Part shown: piece by piece, positions 15,892 through 24,176 of the stretch
Numbering within the stretch: position 1 is the stretch's first letter
How the letters are laid out: every line of letters begins with the position of its first letter
Origin: Candidatus Aenigmatarchaeota archaeon
GTDB taxonomy: Archaea > Aenigmatarchaeota > Aenigmatarchaeia > QMZP01 > QMZT01
Length of the DNA: 64,000 nucleotides
Reading direction: 5' to 3'
Assembly (NCBI GenBank): GCA_026397315.1
Contig: JAPLVC010000001.1
Span: 85,111 to 149,110, forward strand
Position numbers and translations under genes: made by a program
Notes under the pieces: model-generated
What the model saw: only the letters and a program-made list of their open reading frames with translations
Databases searched by the model: none
What the model was told of the DNA's origin: nothing

Positions 15892-16575
15892 CTATTCCCA
15901 GACGTATTCGAAGCCCCTTTCGCCGAACTTTTTCTCACGATGGGCGAGCGTCCACACGGCCATTATGAGCAGACCGGTGACTATGCCGCCGACGTGGCCG
16001 AAATTCGCCACTCCTGGCTGCAGCCCCATGACGCCGAGGAACGTTTCCTCTATTATCAGGAAGACCAGCAGGACAGCCGCGGGCATGGGAAAGAAGCCGA
16101 AGATATAGACCCATGACCTAGGATATTTGAACGCGTATGCGGCTATCACGCCGAACACCGCCCCGGACGCGCCTATGAGCGAAGCCGTCTCGCCTGTCAG
16201 GAAAAGCGGCATGAGGTAAACGTAAAAAAGAGCCGAGCCTATGCCGGACAGGAAGTAAAGCGCGGCGAACTTTTTCCTGCCGAGTCCCTGTTCCAACTGG
16301 AAGCCGAATATGGCCAGCACGAACATGTTCATAACAAGGTGGACCGGGTAGATTGTTATACCTCCGCTTGCGGTTTCGGCGAACGTGGCGTGCAGGAACA
16401 TGTAAGTGATGAACTGATATACATGACCCGCATCGAGTGTAGCCGGATCCAGAGCCAGCGTGTCCTCAAGGATGGGATAAGCTGCTATCTGCGCGAACCA
16501 TATCGCTACATTCACCATGATGATGGCGAAAGTGAGCGTTTCGAAAAAAGTGTATTTTCTCCTGACCAGCGCCAT
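15892..16575 (-). CDS. Rhomboid-family intramembrane serine protease
   Basis: The 227-residue, roughly six-helix membrane protein has the rhomboid catalytic dyad: S138 in IGASGAVFG and H194 in NFGHVGGIVTG. The helix-2 motif HLVMNMF supplies H79 and N83, the oxyanion-hole residues. It would cleave other membrane proteins within the bilayer. The GGTGA ribosome site overlaps the end of the nth gene (4-nt gap), so it is translated from the same mRNA. The lipoprotein and surface proteins in this window are conceivable but unproven substrates. Confidence 0.92.
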   Translation of the reverse strand: MALVRRKYTFFETLTFAIIMVNVAIWFAQIAAYPILEDTLALDPATLDAGHVYQFITYMFLHATFAETASGGITIYPVHLVMNMFVLAIFGFQLEQGLGRKKFAALYFLSGIGSALFYVYLMPLFLTGETASLIGASGAVFGVIAAYAFKYPRSWVYIFGFFPMPAAVLLVFLIIEETFLGVMGLQPGVANFGHVGGIVTGLLIMAVWTLAHREKKFGERGFEYVWE

Positions 16576-16579
16576 TCGT

Positions 16580-17281
16580 TCACCTGTTAATTTTTTGTTT
16601 TGGTTTTGAAACTCTTATCTTATTGGAATTATAATAGGCGCAAATCTTTTTCAGTTCGCATATCCCGCACTTCGGCTTTCGCGTGACGCATATTTCCTTG
16701 CCGAAGCTGACGAGGCCTAGGTTCACGATGTACCGCCCGCTCTCAGGCACGAGCTTCTCAAGGTTAGCGCGGATTTCTTCGTATCTCGCATTCGCCCGCG
16801 CGAAGCCGAGCCGCTTGGAGACGACGTCGACATGAACATCTACCGCAATCACAGGCACGCCATACCCATACGAAAGCACGATGTCCGCGGTCTTGGGCCC
16901 GACGCCGTAAAGCGACATCAGCGCCTCTCGCGTGCGCGGGAAGGAGTTTTTGTATTCTTTTTCGAGCGTCCTTGAAATCGCGATTATCTTTTTCGCCTTC
17001 TGGCGGAAGGGACCGGACTGCCGGATGAGCGACTCGAGTTTTGCGCGCCTGAGCTTCAGGATGTCCGCAGGCGTTTTGACCTTCGAGAATAAACGTTCGC
17101 TGACGACTTCCGTCGTCTCGTCGAGCGCGCGCTGGGACAGCACGGTCGAGATGAGCAGGCGAAACAGGTCGTTGCGCTTCTTGAGAATCGACATGTCGAC
17201 TTCGCGGCCGTATTTTCTCTCAAGGTATGCGAGAACGATACGCATCTTTTGCCTGCATGCTTCTTCCGGCTTCTTGGCCAT
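16580..17281 (-). CDS. nth: Endonuclease III with [4Fe-4S] cluster
   Basis: The 233-residue HhH-GPD DNA glycosylase/AP lyase removes oxidised pyrimidines. The HhH motif is LYGVGPKTADIVL with catalytic K130, the essential Asp is D148 (AVDVHVDVVSKR), and the C-terminal iron-sulfur loop has C198-x6-C205-x2-C208-x5-C214. All key residues are present. It is the first gene of a minus-strand operon with the rhomboid protease and the lipoprotein. A second, cluster-free HhH-GPD protein is encoded at 54453-55058. Confidence 0.93.
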   Translation of the reverse strand: MAKKPEEACRQKMRIVLAYLERKYGREVDMSILKKRNDLFRLLISTVLSQRALDETTEVVSERLFSKVKTPADILKLRRAKLESLIRQSGPFRQKAKKIIAISRTLEKEYKNSFPRTREALMSLYGVGPKTADIVLSYGYGVPVIAVDVHVDVVSKRLGFARANARYEEIRANLEKLVPESGRYIVNLGLVSFGKEICVTRKPKCGICELKKICAYYNSNKIRVSKPKQKINR

Positions 17282-17328
17282 GTAGTTAATATTGGATTGG
17301 GATTTTAATTTTCACAGAATCTAGGAGT

Positions 17329-18099
17329 TTATTTTTTGGCCACTTCTTTCATGCTTTTGGACATGTGGTACATGCCGAAGCCTATCGTAAAGAATGCTAT
17401 GGTGAATATGATGTCCACCCAGGATGCCGTGTAATATGCGCCTATGCTGGTGGTGTAAGAAAACGCGAAATCTGCCACGGCCTCTATTATAAACCCTAGG
17501 CTGATTATGCCGAGCGACTTGAAAAGCATGCTGCCGTAGGTGATGGTCAGTATGGCTAAGGCAAATGACAGGAAAACCACGTCCCCAAGCGGATAAACGA
17601 CGTTGAGTATTTTCGTGAGCATCGGTACTTCCTCGAAAAGTTTCTCATAAATGAAAATGGGGAATATGACCAAGAACACGAGCAACGGTGGTATTATGAC
17701 TTTGGCGACTGTCTTGGCGTCCAGCTTGACTTTGACACTTTTCAGTAGAAGAAAAAGCCCGTACGCTGCAAATGGTATAGTTCCAAGATATCCTATGTCC
17801 GCCAGGGAAGGATACGGGACCTCCGAGCCAGATATGTTGTAAAAGAACCACACGAGATTTCCCAGCCCCCAAGACAGCAGACCGATTGAGATGTAAAAAA
17901 GCGACTTTCCGAATGCGCTTTTGAATGTGAAAGTCCTTGCGCTGTCGACGCCGACCCAGGTGCAAATGAACAGGATTATGGTCGTGTTCAGCAAAAGCAA
18001 ATATCTTGTTAAAGCGGGGCTGTCCTGGGTCTGCAACATCATTCCTATAACGGTCAATACCGTCAGAATGGACAGCAAAAGTATCTTTTTTGGCATCAT
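17329..18099 (-). CDS. Seven-helix membrane protein resembling the sensor part of signalling proteins
   Basis: The 256-residue protein has about seven hydrophobic helices and no soluble domain beyond a short Lys-rich tail. The motifs YPSLADIGYL, YPLGDVVFLS and YYTASWVDIIF resemble the (P)SxAD...YL / YPxGD / D-rich pattern of 7TM sensor modules that precede GGDEF or PAS domains in bacterial proteins. Here no output domain follows, so it would act alone or with a partner. This comparison is from memory of motif pattern, not a search. Confidence 0.65.
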   Translation of the reverse strand: MMPKKILLLSILTVLTVIGMMLQTQDSPALTRYLLLLNTTIILFICTWVGVDSARTFTFKSAFGKSLFYISIGLLSWGLGNLVWFFYNISGSEVPYPSLADIGYLGTIPFAAYGLFLLLKSVKVKLDAKTVAKVIIPPLLVFLVIFPIFIYEKLFEEVPMLTKILNVVYPLGDVVFLSFALAILTITYGSMLFKSLGIISLGFIIEAVADFAFSYTTSIGAYYTASWVDIIFTIAFFTIGFGMYHMSKSMKEVAKK

Positions 18100-18176
18100 C
18101 TGTTATAAAATTTGGTTCCGCCTGAATATAAACTACGTTTAAACACGCAACGTCGCATCCGGCTATCCGTTTCGTC

Positions 18177-19379
18177 TCAGAAATCCCCTAGTCGCCGCTG
18201 TTTCAGGATGATGCTCTTCTTGACGTATTCTGCGACCGGCGTTCTCAGCCGCGGGCCGATGTAGGCCAGCGCTTCGCGGAGCGTCGCGAACTTCGCCGGC
18301 TTCTGGCGGAGCGCGTTCCTCGTGTTTTCCAGACACTGCCACACGCCGACAGGGATGGTATAGCCTTCATGTATTTCGCGGAAGATGACACAGCGCGCTT
18401 GCCGCCGCATTTTCTCGAGACCTTCGGCGAGGCCCAGTCGATTCGCATAGAACCCGCCGCCCTGTTCGCTGGCATATGTGGTGCGGCCTTTGTGGGGCTC
18501 GTATTCCTGGGTTATCTCGGGCGCTTTAAGACTCTGCGCCCAGTACGCGCCCGGAGACCAGCACTCGAAATTCTCGTATTCCCAGTTGCCGGGCATGAGC
18601 AGTATCTCGTAATGGTTGTCCAAGTATTCGCTGGAATAGACATGGTAATCGTTTATCGACGGGTAATCCTTGATGTTGCTGATGAGCTGGTTGGCAAGCA
18701 TCGTATGCGTGGCTGTTATGCTCCAGCGCGTCGGCACCAGTTTCCGCCGGTCTTTCATTCCAAAGATGCCTGACGAGAGGATTGTTATGAGCTTGTATAT
18801 GTCCGTGCCATGCGTGTAAAGCTCGTAGCTGGCTTCGACTGTCTTCATTTCATCGTTGATGATTTTCTCGACTTTCTGCGGCACCTTGGGGTTGCCAACG
18901 ACCTTGAACTTGTCTATCGTCCCGGAAGGGCCCATGGGATGGGTGATGTCCGAGAACTCGAAGGACATCTTGGGCACGTTCTTGAACAGTATTTCGACAT
19001 CCGTCGGCTTCGATGCGAGAGCGAGCTCCTGGTTCTGCTCTATGAAGCGCGAGCGGGAGAAGACGTTTTCCCTGAACTGTGACCTGAGGAGCAGCGAGCG
19101 GAACTGGATTATGTCGCCATATGGCATGCCGAACCAGTTCTGGGGGGCGTCGGCAATCTCGGCCTTGCTCGCATCTAACGCGGCCATGGGCCCTACATAC
19201 ACGTCCGGGTAGAAATTATGGCCGACAAACACGGATGTGCTCGGACCGAAGAAGTCCTTCTTGAGCGAGGACTGGATTTGAGGAGCTAGCTTAATCTTGG
19301 AATATAACGGGCACGTGCGCCAGCCGCAGAGGTTGCGCGAGCCCTTGCACACGATGCATAGCCTGGCCGGAGAAGTCAT
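18177..19379 (-). CDS. nreA: Archaeal DNA repair protein NreA
   Basis: The 400-residue protein matches the archaea-specific Nre family. It has an N-terminal zinc finger (CIVCKGSRNLCGWRTCP), the conserved FFGPSTSVFVGHNFYPDVYVGP block, and a C-terminal PCNA-interacting peptide QRRLGDF (residues 394-400, QxxLxxF). Nre proteins act in repair of DNA damage with PCNA. A TATA-like element (19395-19408) about 25 nt before the start suggests a leaderless mRNA. The gene diverges from the ATP synthase operon. Confidence 0.9.
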   Translation of the reverse strand: MTSPARLCIVCKGSRNLCGWRTCPLYSKIKLAPQIQSSLKKDFFGPSTSVFVGHNFYPDVYVGPMAALDASKAEIADAPQNWFGMPYGDIIQFRSLLLRSQFRENVFSRSRFIEQNQELALASKPTDVEILFKNVPKMSFEFSDITHPMGPSGTIDKFKVVGNPKVPQKVEKIINDEMKTVEASYELYTHGTDIYKLITILSSGIFGMKDRRKLVPTRWSITATHTMLANQLISNIKDYPSINDYHVYSSEYLDNHYEILLMPGNWEYENFECWSPGAYWAQSLKAPEITQEYEPHKGRTTYASEQGGGFYANRLGLAEGLEKMRRQARCVIFREIHEGYTIPVGVWQCLENTRNALRQKPAKFATLREALAYIGPRLRTPVAEYVKKSIILKQRRLGDF

Positions 19380-19530
19380 ATGATTAATTAATATAGTAAA
19401 AATTATAAGGCTTTCCGCCTCTCAAAAGGCCGTTTGTGCTGTCTGGATTGCTGCTCGGGCGCCTTATACTTAGAATAGGAAAAATAGGCAACTTTAAATT
19501 GGAATAAAAAGGATTTATATGTATAACGGT

Positions 19531-19540
19531 CATATATAAG
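19531..19540 (+). promoter_or_regulatory. Probable promoter of the ATP synthase operon
   Basis: CATATATAAG, with a second TATA-like GGATTTATATG at 19511-19521, precedes the operon. Initiation near 19565 would give a leader of about 85 nt; a short hairpin CCGC/GCGG lies near its expected start. The 214-bp divergent spacer otherwise holds no recognisable gene. Confidence 0.4.
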
Positions 19541-19647
19541 ATTCTTTAAACGGTCCCGCAAAACACCACAAGCGGCCGGCAAAGCCATCCATAATGTCGA
19601 ATGATGTTCAAAAAGTCCTGACACGGACTGAAAAGAGGTATATGCTT

Positions 19648-19983
19648 ATGGAAAAGGACAAAAATATAGACGTATTGGAAGAAATCAAAACCGCTGAAAA
19701 GGAAGCCAACAGGACGCTCGAGAAAGCACAGGAGCGCAAGAGCGAGATAATTCTTGAGATGCACAACAAGGCAAGGCAGATGGAAGAAAGAGAGATGGCC
19801 AGGATAAAGAGAGAGATGGAAGAGGCGATAAAGAGTTTTGATGCCAAGGCCGACAAGGACAGGGAACGTCTTCTGGCAGACAAGAAAAGCGAGACTGAGA
19901 GGCTCAAGAAATCCGCATCTTCCAAGGTCAGCAAGGCCGTGGAGAACATTAAGAAGGAATTAAACGCCTTCTTGGGAGAGTGA
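19648..19983 (+). CDS. atpH: A/V-type ATP synthase subunit H
   Basis: The 111-residue, almost entirely helical, highly charged protein (IKTAEKEANRTLEKAQERKSE; MEEREMARIKREMEEAIK) forms the peripheral stalk as a coiled coil with subunit E. Frame ATGs exist at 19594, 19642 and 19648. GAGGT at 19635-19639 is 8 nt from 19648, so that start is chosen and gives the typical subunit H length. First gene of the nine-subunit operon. Confidence 0.87.
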   Translation: MEKDKNIDVLEEIKTAEKEANRTLEKAQERKSEIILEMHNKARQMEEREMARIKREMEEAIKSFDAKADKDRERLLADKKSETERLKKSASSKVSKAVENIKKELNAFLGE

Positions 19984-19988
19984 AACTG

Positions 19989-21833
19989 ATGTTTTTTCCC
20001 AATGAGATGAAAAGGATAACGGTAGTTTCCCATAAAATACACCTCCAGGAAGCCGTAAAAGCGCTTTACGACGCCGGCGTCCTGCATCTCAAGGAATACG
20101 TGCCCAGCGAGGGCGATCACTACCCCATAGGAACGCCTATGGAGAACGCGGAGAAAATATCCGAGCTGCTGCTGATGCTCAATTCCATAAAGACCCAGGT
20201 CGACCTGAAAGCCGTGACGAAAACGAAAGCGGAGTTTGACCTGGAAAGGCATGAGAATTTACTCAGAAACTTCCAGGCCGATGTCAACAGGATCAACGAG
20301 GGCATAAAGCAGGCAGAAGATGCGCTGAAAGCCGGCGAGAGGCGCAGGGAAATACTCGAATTCCATTTGAAAGCGGGCGTGCAGAAATTCGATGCGCTGA
20401 AAGGCTACGACTCCCTGGACGTCCTGAACGGCTACGTGCCCGACATCGACGTGCTGAAAGTGAGGATGGCCAACGTGGAGCACGAACTCATGGCAGGTGT
20501 GGAGAAGATGGCCGGCGGCTTCCCCGTAATAATTTTCGTCAAGAAAAGCGACATGGAAACGGCAAGACATGCGCTAGCGTCGGCGGAGTTCACCAGAGTC
20601 GACGTGGACATGGACTGGAGAACTGCAACGCCTCAGGAGGAGAGCGCCATTTTCACCAAGGAAAGGAATGCCCTGGTGAAGAAGGCTGACGACCTCAGGA
20701 AAGAGCTGGCCGACTTGACGAAGGCGAAGGGCGGGGAGATTCTGGGAACGGAAGACGCCCTCACGACTGAGATACGCAAGTCGGAAGCGCCTCTCAAGTT
20801 CGCGGTAAGCAATCACAGCTTCATGATCCAGGGATGGGTTCCGAAAGGCAAGGAGTCCAGTCTGGAACAGAAGCTCGCGTCCATAACGGACAACATGTAT
20901 TTCTCCGCGGAGGACGTGGGCGAGGACGAGCCGGCTCCGATACAGCTCAAGAACAAGGGCCCGGTCAAGCCGTTCGAGTTCTTCCTGCGTTTGTATTCGC
21001 TTCCCAGCTACAAGGAAATGGACCCGACCTTTCTCATTTTCCTCACTTACCCCATCATCTTCGGCATAATGATGGGAGACATAGGCTACGGCCTGGTGCT
21101 GTTCCTGGGATTCGCGTTCATCAAATACAAGATGAAGAAGATGCGCTCTGTCGCTTCGGTGCTCATGATTTCATCGCTGTTCAGCATACTGTTCGGCTTC
21201 GTATTTGGAGAATTTTTCGGCTTCGAGGCGATAGGCGGGATAACGCTCCACCCGATGATAGCAAGGGCAGAAGGCCTGAACGCCATGCTGCCCGTATCCC
21301 TCATGATAGGCCTGGTGCACCTGAACTTGGGCATCACGACCGGCCTGATAAACGAGCTGCGCGAGCACAAGCTCAGGCATGCCATGGGCAAGGCCAGCTG
21401 GTTCATACTGGAGGCGGGCGGCATACTCTACCTGATGTCGACATTCTTGAAGATGGAGACCGGAGTCGACCCGAACCTTAGCCTCGGCATATTCCTTGTA
21501 GGAGTTGTTTTGTTAACCATAGGCGAGAGCTACCGCGGGCTGATAGAGATTCCAGCGCTCGCCAGCAACGTGCTTTCATACGCTCGTATAGCGGCGCTAG
21601 GGCTTGCCGGCGTGCAGCTGGCGCTGGTCATAAACGGCATGGCGGATGGCATGTTTCATGCGGGGGGAATGTTCATGGTGATGGGGGTCGCGCTGCTCTT
21701 CGCAGGCCATGCGGTGAACATGCTGCTGGCGCTCATGGGCTCGTTCCTGCAGTCGCTCAGGCTCCACTACGTGGAGATGTTTTCAAAGTTTTATCATGGT
21801 GACGGTGAACCTTACAAGCCGTTCGGAAGTTAA
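19989..21833 (+). CDS. atpI: A/V-type ATP synthase subunit I (a subunit)
   Basis: The 614-residue protein has a soluble N-terminal half with coiled coils that joins the peripheral stalks. The C-terminal membrane half begins around residue 330 (LIFLTYPIIFGIMMGDIGYGLVLFLG). It contains GESYRGLIEIPALASNVLSYARIAALGLAGVQLA, whose conserved Arg in the YARIAALGL segment faces the rotor ring during ion transfer. The start ATG at 19989 follows GGGAGAGTGA, which overlaps the subunit H stop. Confidence 0.95.
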   Translation: MFFPNEMKRITVVSHKIHLQEAVKALYDAGVLHLKEYVPSEGDHYPIGTPMENAEKISELLLMLNSIKTQVDLKAVTKTKAEFDLERHENLLRNFQADVNRINEGIKQAEDALKAGERRREILEFHLKAGVQKFDALKGYDSLDVLNGYVPDIDVLKVRMANVEHELMAGVEKMAGGFPVIIFVKKSDMETARHALASAEFTRVDVDMDWRTATPQEESAIFTKERNALVKKADDLRKELADLTKAKGGEILGTEDALTTEIRKSEAPLKFAVSNHSFMIQGWVPKGKESSLEQKLASITDNMYFSAEDVGEDEPAPIQLKNKGPVKPFEFFLRLYSLPSYKEMDPTFLIFLTYPIIFGIMMGDIGYGLVLFLGFAFIKYKMKKMRSVASVLMISSLFSILFGFVFGEFFGFEAIGGITLHPMIARAEGLNAMLPVSLMIGLVHLNLGITTGLINELREHKLRHAMGKASWFILEAGGILYLMSTFLKMETGVDPNLSLGIFLVGVVLLTIGESYRGLIEIPALASNVLSYARIAALGLAGVQLALVINGMADGMFHAGGMFMVMGVALLFAGHAVNMLLALMGSFLQSLRLHYVEMFSKFYHGDGEPYKPFGS

Positions 21834-21848
21834 AATGGAGGTGTGAAT

Positions 21849-22070
21849 ATGTCTGATATAGCAGTAATCGCAGCAGCAGCGACGATATGCATAAGTGCGA
21901 TAGCGACGGCGTGGGCTGAAAAAGAGCTGGGAACGTCGGCGATAGGCGCCATGGCGGAGAAGGAAAGCCTTTTCGCCAAGGGTCTTATCATTACGGTCAT
22001 CCCGGAAACCATAATCATTTTCGGCCTGGTCGTGGCGTTGCAGATAATCGGCATGGCCGGAGGCGCGTAA
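21849..22070 (+). CDS. atpK: A/V-type ATP synthase subunit K (c ring)
   Basis: The 73-residue proteolipid has a single two-helix hairpin. Helix 2 carries the ion-binding Glu in VIPETIIIFGLVV, and the loop reads AIGAMAEKESLFAKG. A single hairpin with one carboxylate per subunit is the arrangement expected of an ATP-synthesising rotor, in contrast to eukaryotic double-hairpin rings. The PET motif occurs in both H+ and Na+ archaeal enzymes, so the coupling ion is open. GGAGGTG at 21837-21843 sets the start at 21849 rather than the GTG at 21843. Confidence 0.93.
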   Translation: MSDIAVIAAAATICISAIATAWAEKELGTSAIGAMAEKESLFAKGLIITVIPETIIIFGLVVALQIIGMAGGA

Positions 22071-22082
22071 AGGCGAATTGAT

Positions 22083-22646
22083 ATGAGTCTGAACAAAGTA
22101 TCATCTGAAATACGGATGAAAGCGGATAAGGAAGCCCAGGGCATACTCGGCGAAGGCAGGAGAGAAGGGGACAAGACAATCGAGGCAACTAAAAAACGCC
22201 TGAAGGAATACGAGAATGCTATGAAAATCGAGATTGAGAACGCTTTAGGGCAGATAAACATGCGAAGCCAGGCCGTCATGAAAAAGCAGCTCAAAGAATT
22301 CGCCATGAACACCAAGAAGGAAATGGTGGAAATGGTTTACAATGAGTTTCTCGACTACCTGAAGAACATGAAGGGGGATGAGAGAACAAGAATTTACAGG
22401 AAGATGGCGGAAAGCACGAAAAGCCAGATAAGCAAACCGGGAGTCGTTTACGTAAGGAAAGACGATATCGCGCTCGTGAAGAAGCTGTTCAGAGGACTCG
22501 AAATCAGGACGCAGGAAATGGAAGGCGGCTTAATGCTGGAAAGCAGCGACGGCAAGGAATTGGTTGACTTCAGGTTCGAGACGCTCGTGGAATTGCTGAA
22601 GGGGCGCACGCTCAAAAGCGTATCAAGGATTATGTTCGGTGAATAA
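22083..22646 (+). CDS. atpE: A/V-type ATP synthase subunit E
   Basis: The 187-residue peripheral-stalk subunit has a long charged N-terminal helix (SSEIRMKADKEAQGILGEGRREG) that pairs with subunit H, and a globular C-terminus (GGLMLESSDGKELVDFRFETLVELL, conserved in the family). It lies 12 nt after atpK and abuts atpC. Confidence 0.9.
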   Translation: MSLNKVSSEIRMKADKEAQGILGEGRREGDKTIEATKKRLKEYENAMKIEIENALGQINMRSQAVMKKQLKEFAMNTKKEMVEMVYNEFLDYLKNMKGDERTRIYRKMAESTKSQISKPGVVYVRKDDIALVKKLFRGLEIRTQEMEGGLMLESSDGKELVDFRFETLVELLKGRTLKSVSRIMFGE

Positions 22647-23852
22647 ATGAGAATACCTTTCAGGAGAAACCCGGAGGGAGCAAAAAAGAGAATAAAGAGG
22701 CTGAGGTTCAAGTCTTACCCTTACACGGTAACGAGGGTAAGGGTGATGAAGTCGAAGCTTCTCGGTGAGGAAGATTACCTCAGGATGAGGAAGATGGGCC
22801 TCAACGAAACGATACGCTTCCTCGAGGAAAGCGAATACAAGCACGAAATAGATTTGCACTCGAAGGAATACCGCGGCGCGGAGCTTATAGAGCTCGCGCT
22901 CAACGAGAATCTCGCCAACGTGATAAACAAGCTGCTTTCAATTTCGCTCCATGAAGAACTGAAAATGCTGATACAGTTCTACTCTCTGAAATGGATACTG
23001 AACAACATAAAGCTCGTGCTCAGGACGCGCATGAACAAGCTGTCGGAGAGCGACCTGAAATACGGCGTGATCCCGATACAGCCGACGGATTATGAGACGT
23101 GCATAAAGCTCTACCGCGGCGGAGGAGACGAGTTCATTGAAACGCTGAGCGGCATAACGAGCATAGAGCCGCACAGGCTCAGGGAACTTTATGCAGCGAA
23201 TGACCTGGTCGGGCTGGAGAATGAGATTGACCTGACGTTCTACAACCGCATGATAGAATTGTACAAGAGGATAAAGATGAGGCGATCCGACCCTCTGAAG
23301 CAGTTCTTCGACAACATCGTCCAGCTCAACAACCTGCGCAACATAGCGAGGTTCAAGAATGAGGGCATAAACGAGGAGACCATACGCAGCATGCTGGTCA
23401 TGGAGCACAAGAGCAAGATCACGGTAAAGACCTCGGTAATATTGATGAAGATGATGAGGTTCAGGGTCAGGCTGATCAAATTCAGGTTCAAGAAAAGCAA
23501 AAGGGAAGACAAGCTCATAGAGGCCATGATAAAGGCCGAGGACATGAAAGCGCTCTTCGATGCGCTGAAAAAAAGCAGGTACAAAGAGCTCGTCACGCCG
23601 GACGTCGAAAAGAACCCGTCGAGGCTCGAAGGGACGATAGACAAGTTCCTGCTGAACTACGCGACGAAGCTTCTGCACAGGAAACCGCTTTCGGTTTCGC
23701 CGATATTCGGTTACCTGCTATGGAAGGAGATAGAGACGAAAAACATCAAGCTGCTCGTCCACGCTAAGGCGATGAATCTCGATGAAAACGTCGTGGACAC
23801 CAATCTCATAGTGGTTAATGATTCATGGATGAAGGTGATGAAGCACGCATGA
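22647..23852 (+). CDS. atpC: A/V-type ATP synthase subunit C
   Basis: The 401-residue subunit connects the central stalk to the c ring. It is rich in helices, with the family's YPYTVTRVRVMKSKLL start and C-terminal GYLLWKEIETKNIKLLVHAKAM. The start ATG begins 1 nt after the atpE stop. It is about 40-50 residues longer than many archaeal C subunits, mainly through the basic N-terminus (RIPFRRNPEGAKKRIKRL). Confidence 0.9.
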   Translation: MRIPFRRNPEGAKKRIKRLRFKSYPYTVTRVRVMKSKLLGEEDYLRMRKMGLNETIRFLEESEYKHEIDLHSKEYRGAELIELALNENLANVINKLLSISLHEELKMLIQFYSLKWILNNIKLVLRTRMNKLSESDLKYGVIPIQPTDYETCIKLYRGGGDEFIETLSGITSIEPHRLRELYAANDLVGLENEIDLTFYNRMIELYKRIKMRRSDPLKQFFDNIVQLNNLRNIARFKNEGINEETIRSMLVMEHKSKITVKTSVILMKMMRFRVRLIKFRFKKSKREDKLIEAMIKAEDMKALFDALKKSRYKELVTPDVEKNPSRLEGTIDKFLLNYATKLLHRKPLSVSPIFGYLLWKEIETKNIKLLVHAKAMNLDENVVDTNLIVVNDSWMKVMKHA

Positions 23853-23862
23853 AATAGCCGTA

Positions 23863-24159
23863 ATGGGAAGCGAATACTTCACCCTGGGTTTCCAGGCAGC
23901 CGGCGTACGCAACGCGTTCGTCGTGACCAGGGAGACGATAAACAGGAAGTTCGAGGCAGTCATGGAGAGCAAGGACATCGGCATCCTGATAATGAACAAC
24001 GACGATTTCCAGATGCTGCACGAGCGCTCGAAAGAACGCGCATTGGTCCAGGTCAAGCCGACCGTCGTCATACTCTCTCACGACATCTCCGCGGAGGAGA
24101 ATCTCCGCATCATGATCAGAAGATCTCTAGGCGTAGATCTTTGGAATAAGAAAGATTGA
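23863..24159 (+). CDS. atpF: A/V-type ATP synthase subunit F (apparent N-terminal frameshift)
   Basis: Typical subunit F core: GSEYFTLGFQAAGV, DIGILIMNNDDF and a C-terminal helix. It is a regulatory central-stalk subunit of 98 residues. The frame before the first usable ATG (23863) reads I-A-V, exactly the family's usual MKIAV start, but the ATG that would begin it (23849, overlapping the atpC stop) is one base out of frame. Only three A's are present in ATGAAATAGCC where four would restore MKIAVMGSEYF. Either a one-base sequence error or a genuine shortening by five residues. Confidence 0.88.
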   Translation: MGSEYFTLGFQAAGVRNAFVVTRETINRKFEAVMESKDIGILIMNNDDFQMLHERSKERALVQVKPTVVILSHDISAEENLRIMIRRSLGVDLWNKKD

Positions 24160-24176
24160 AAGGTTAGGTGATATTG

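Noticed and set aside
19380..19647. The long divergent spacer before the ATP synthase operon as a replication origin
   Set aside because: AT-rich with TATA elements only; no repeated ORB-like elements and no Cdc6/Orc1 gene nearby.
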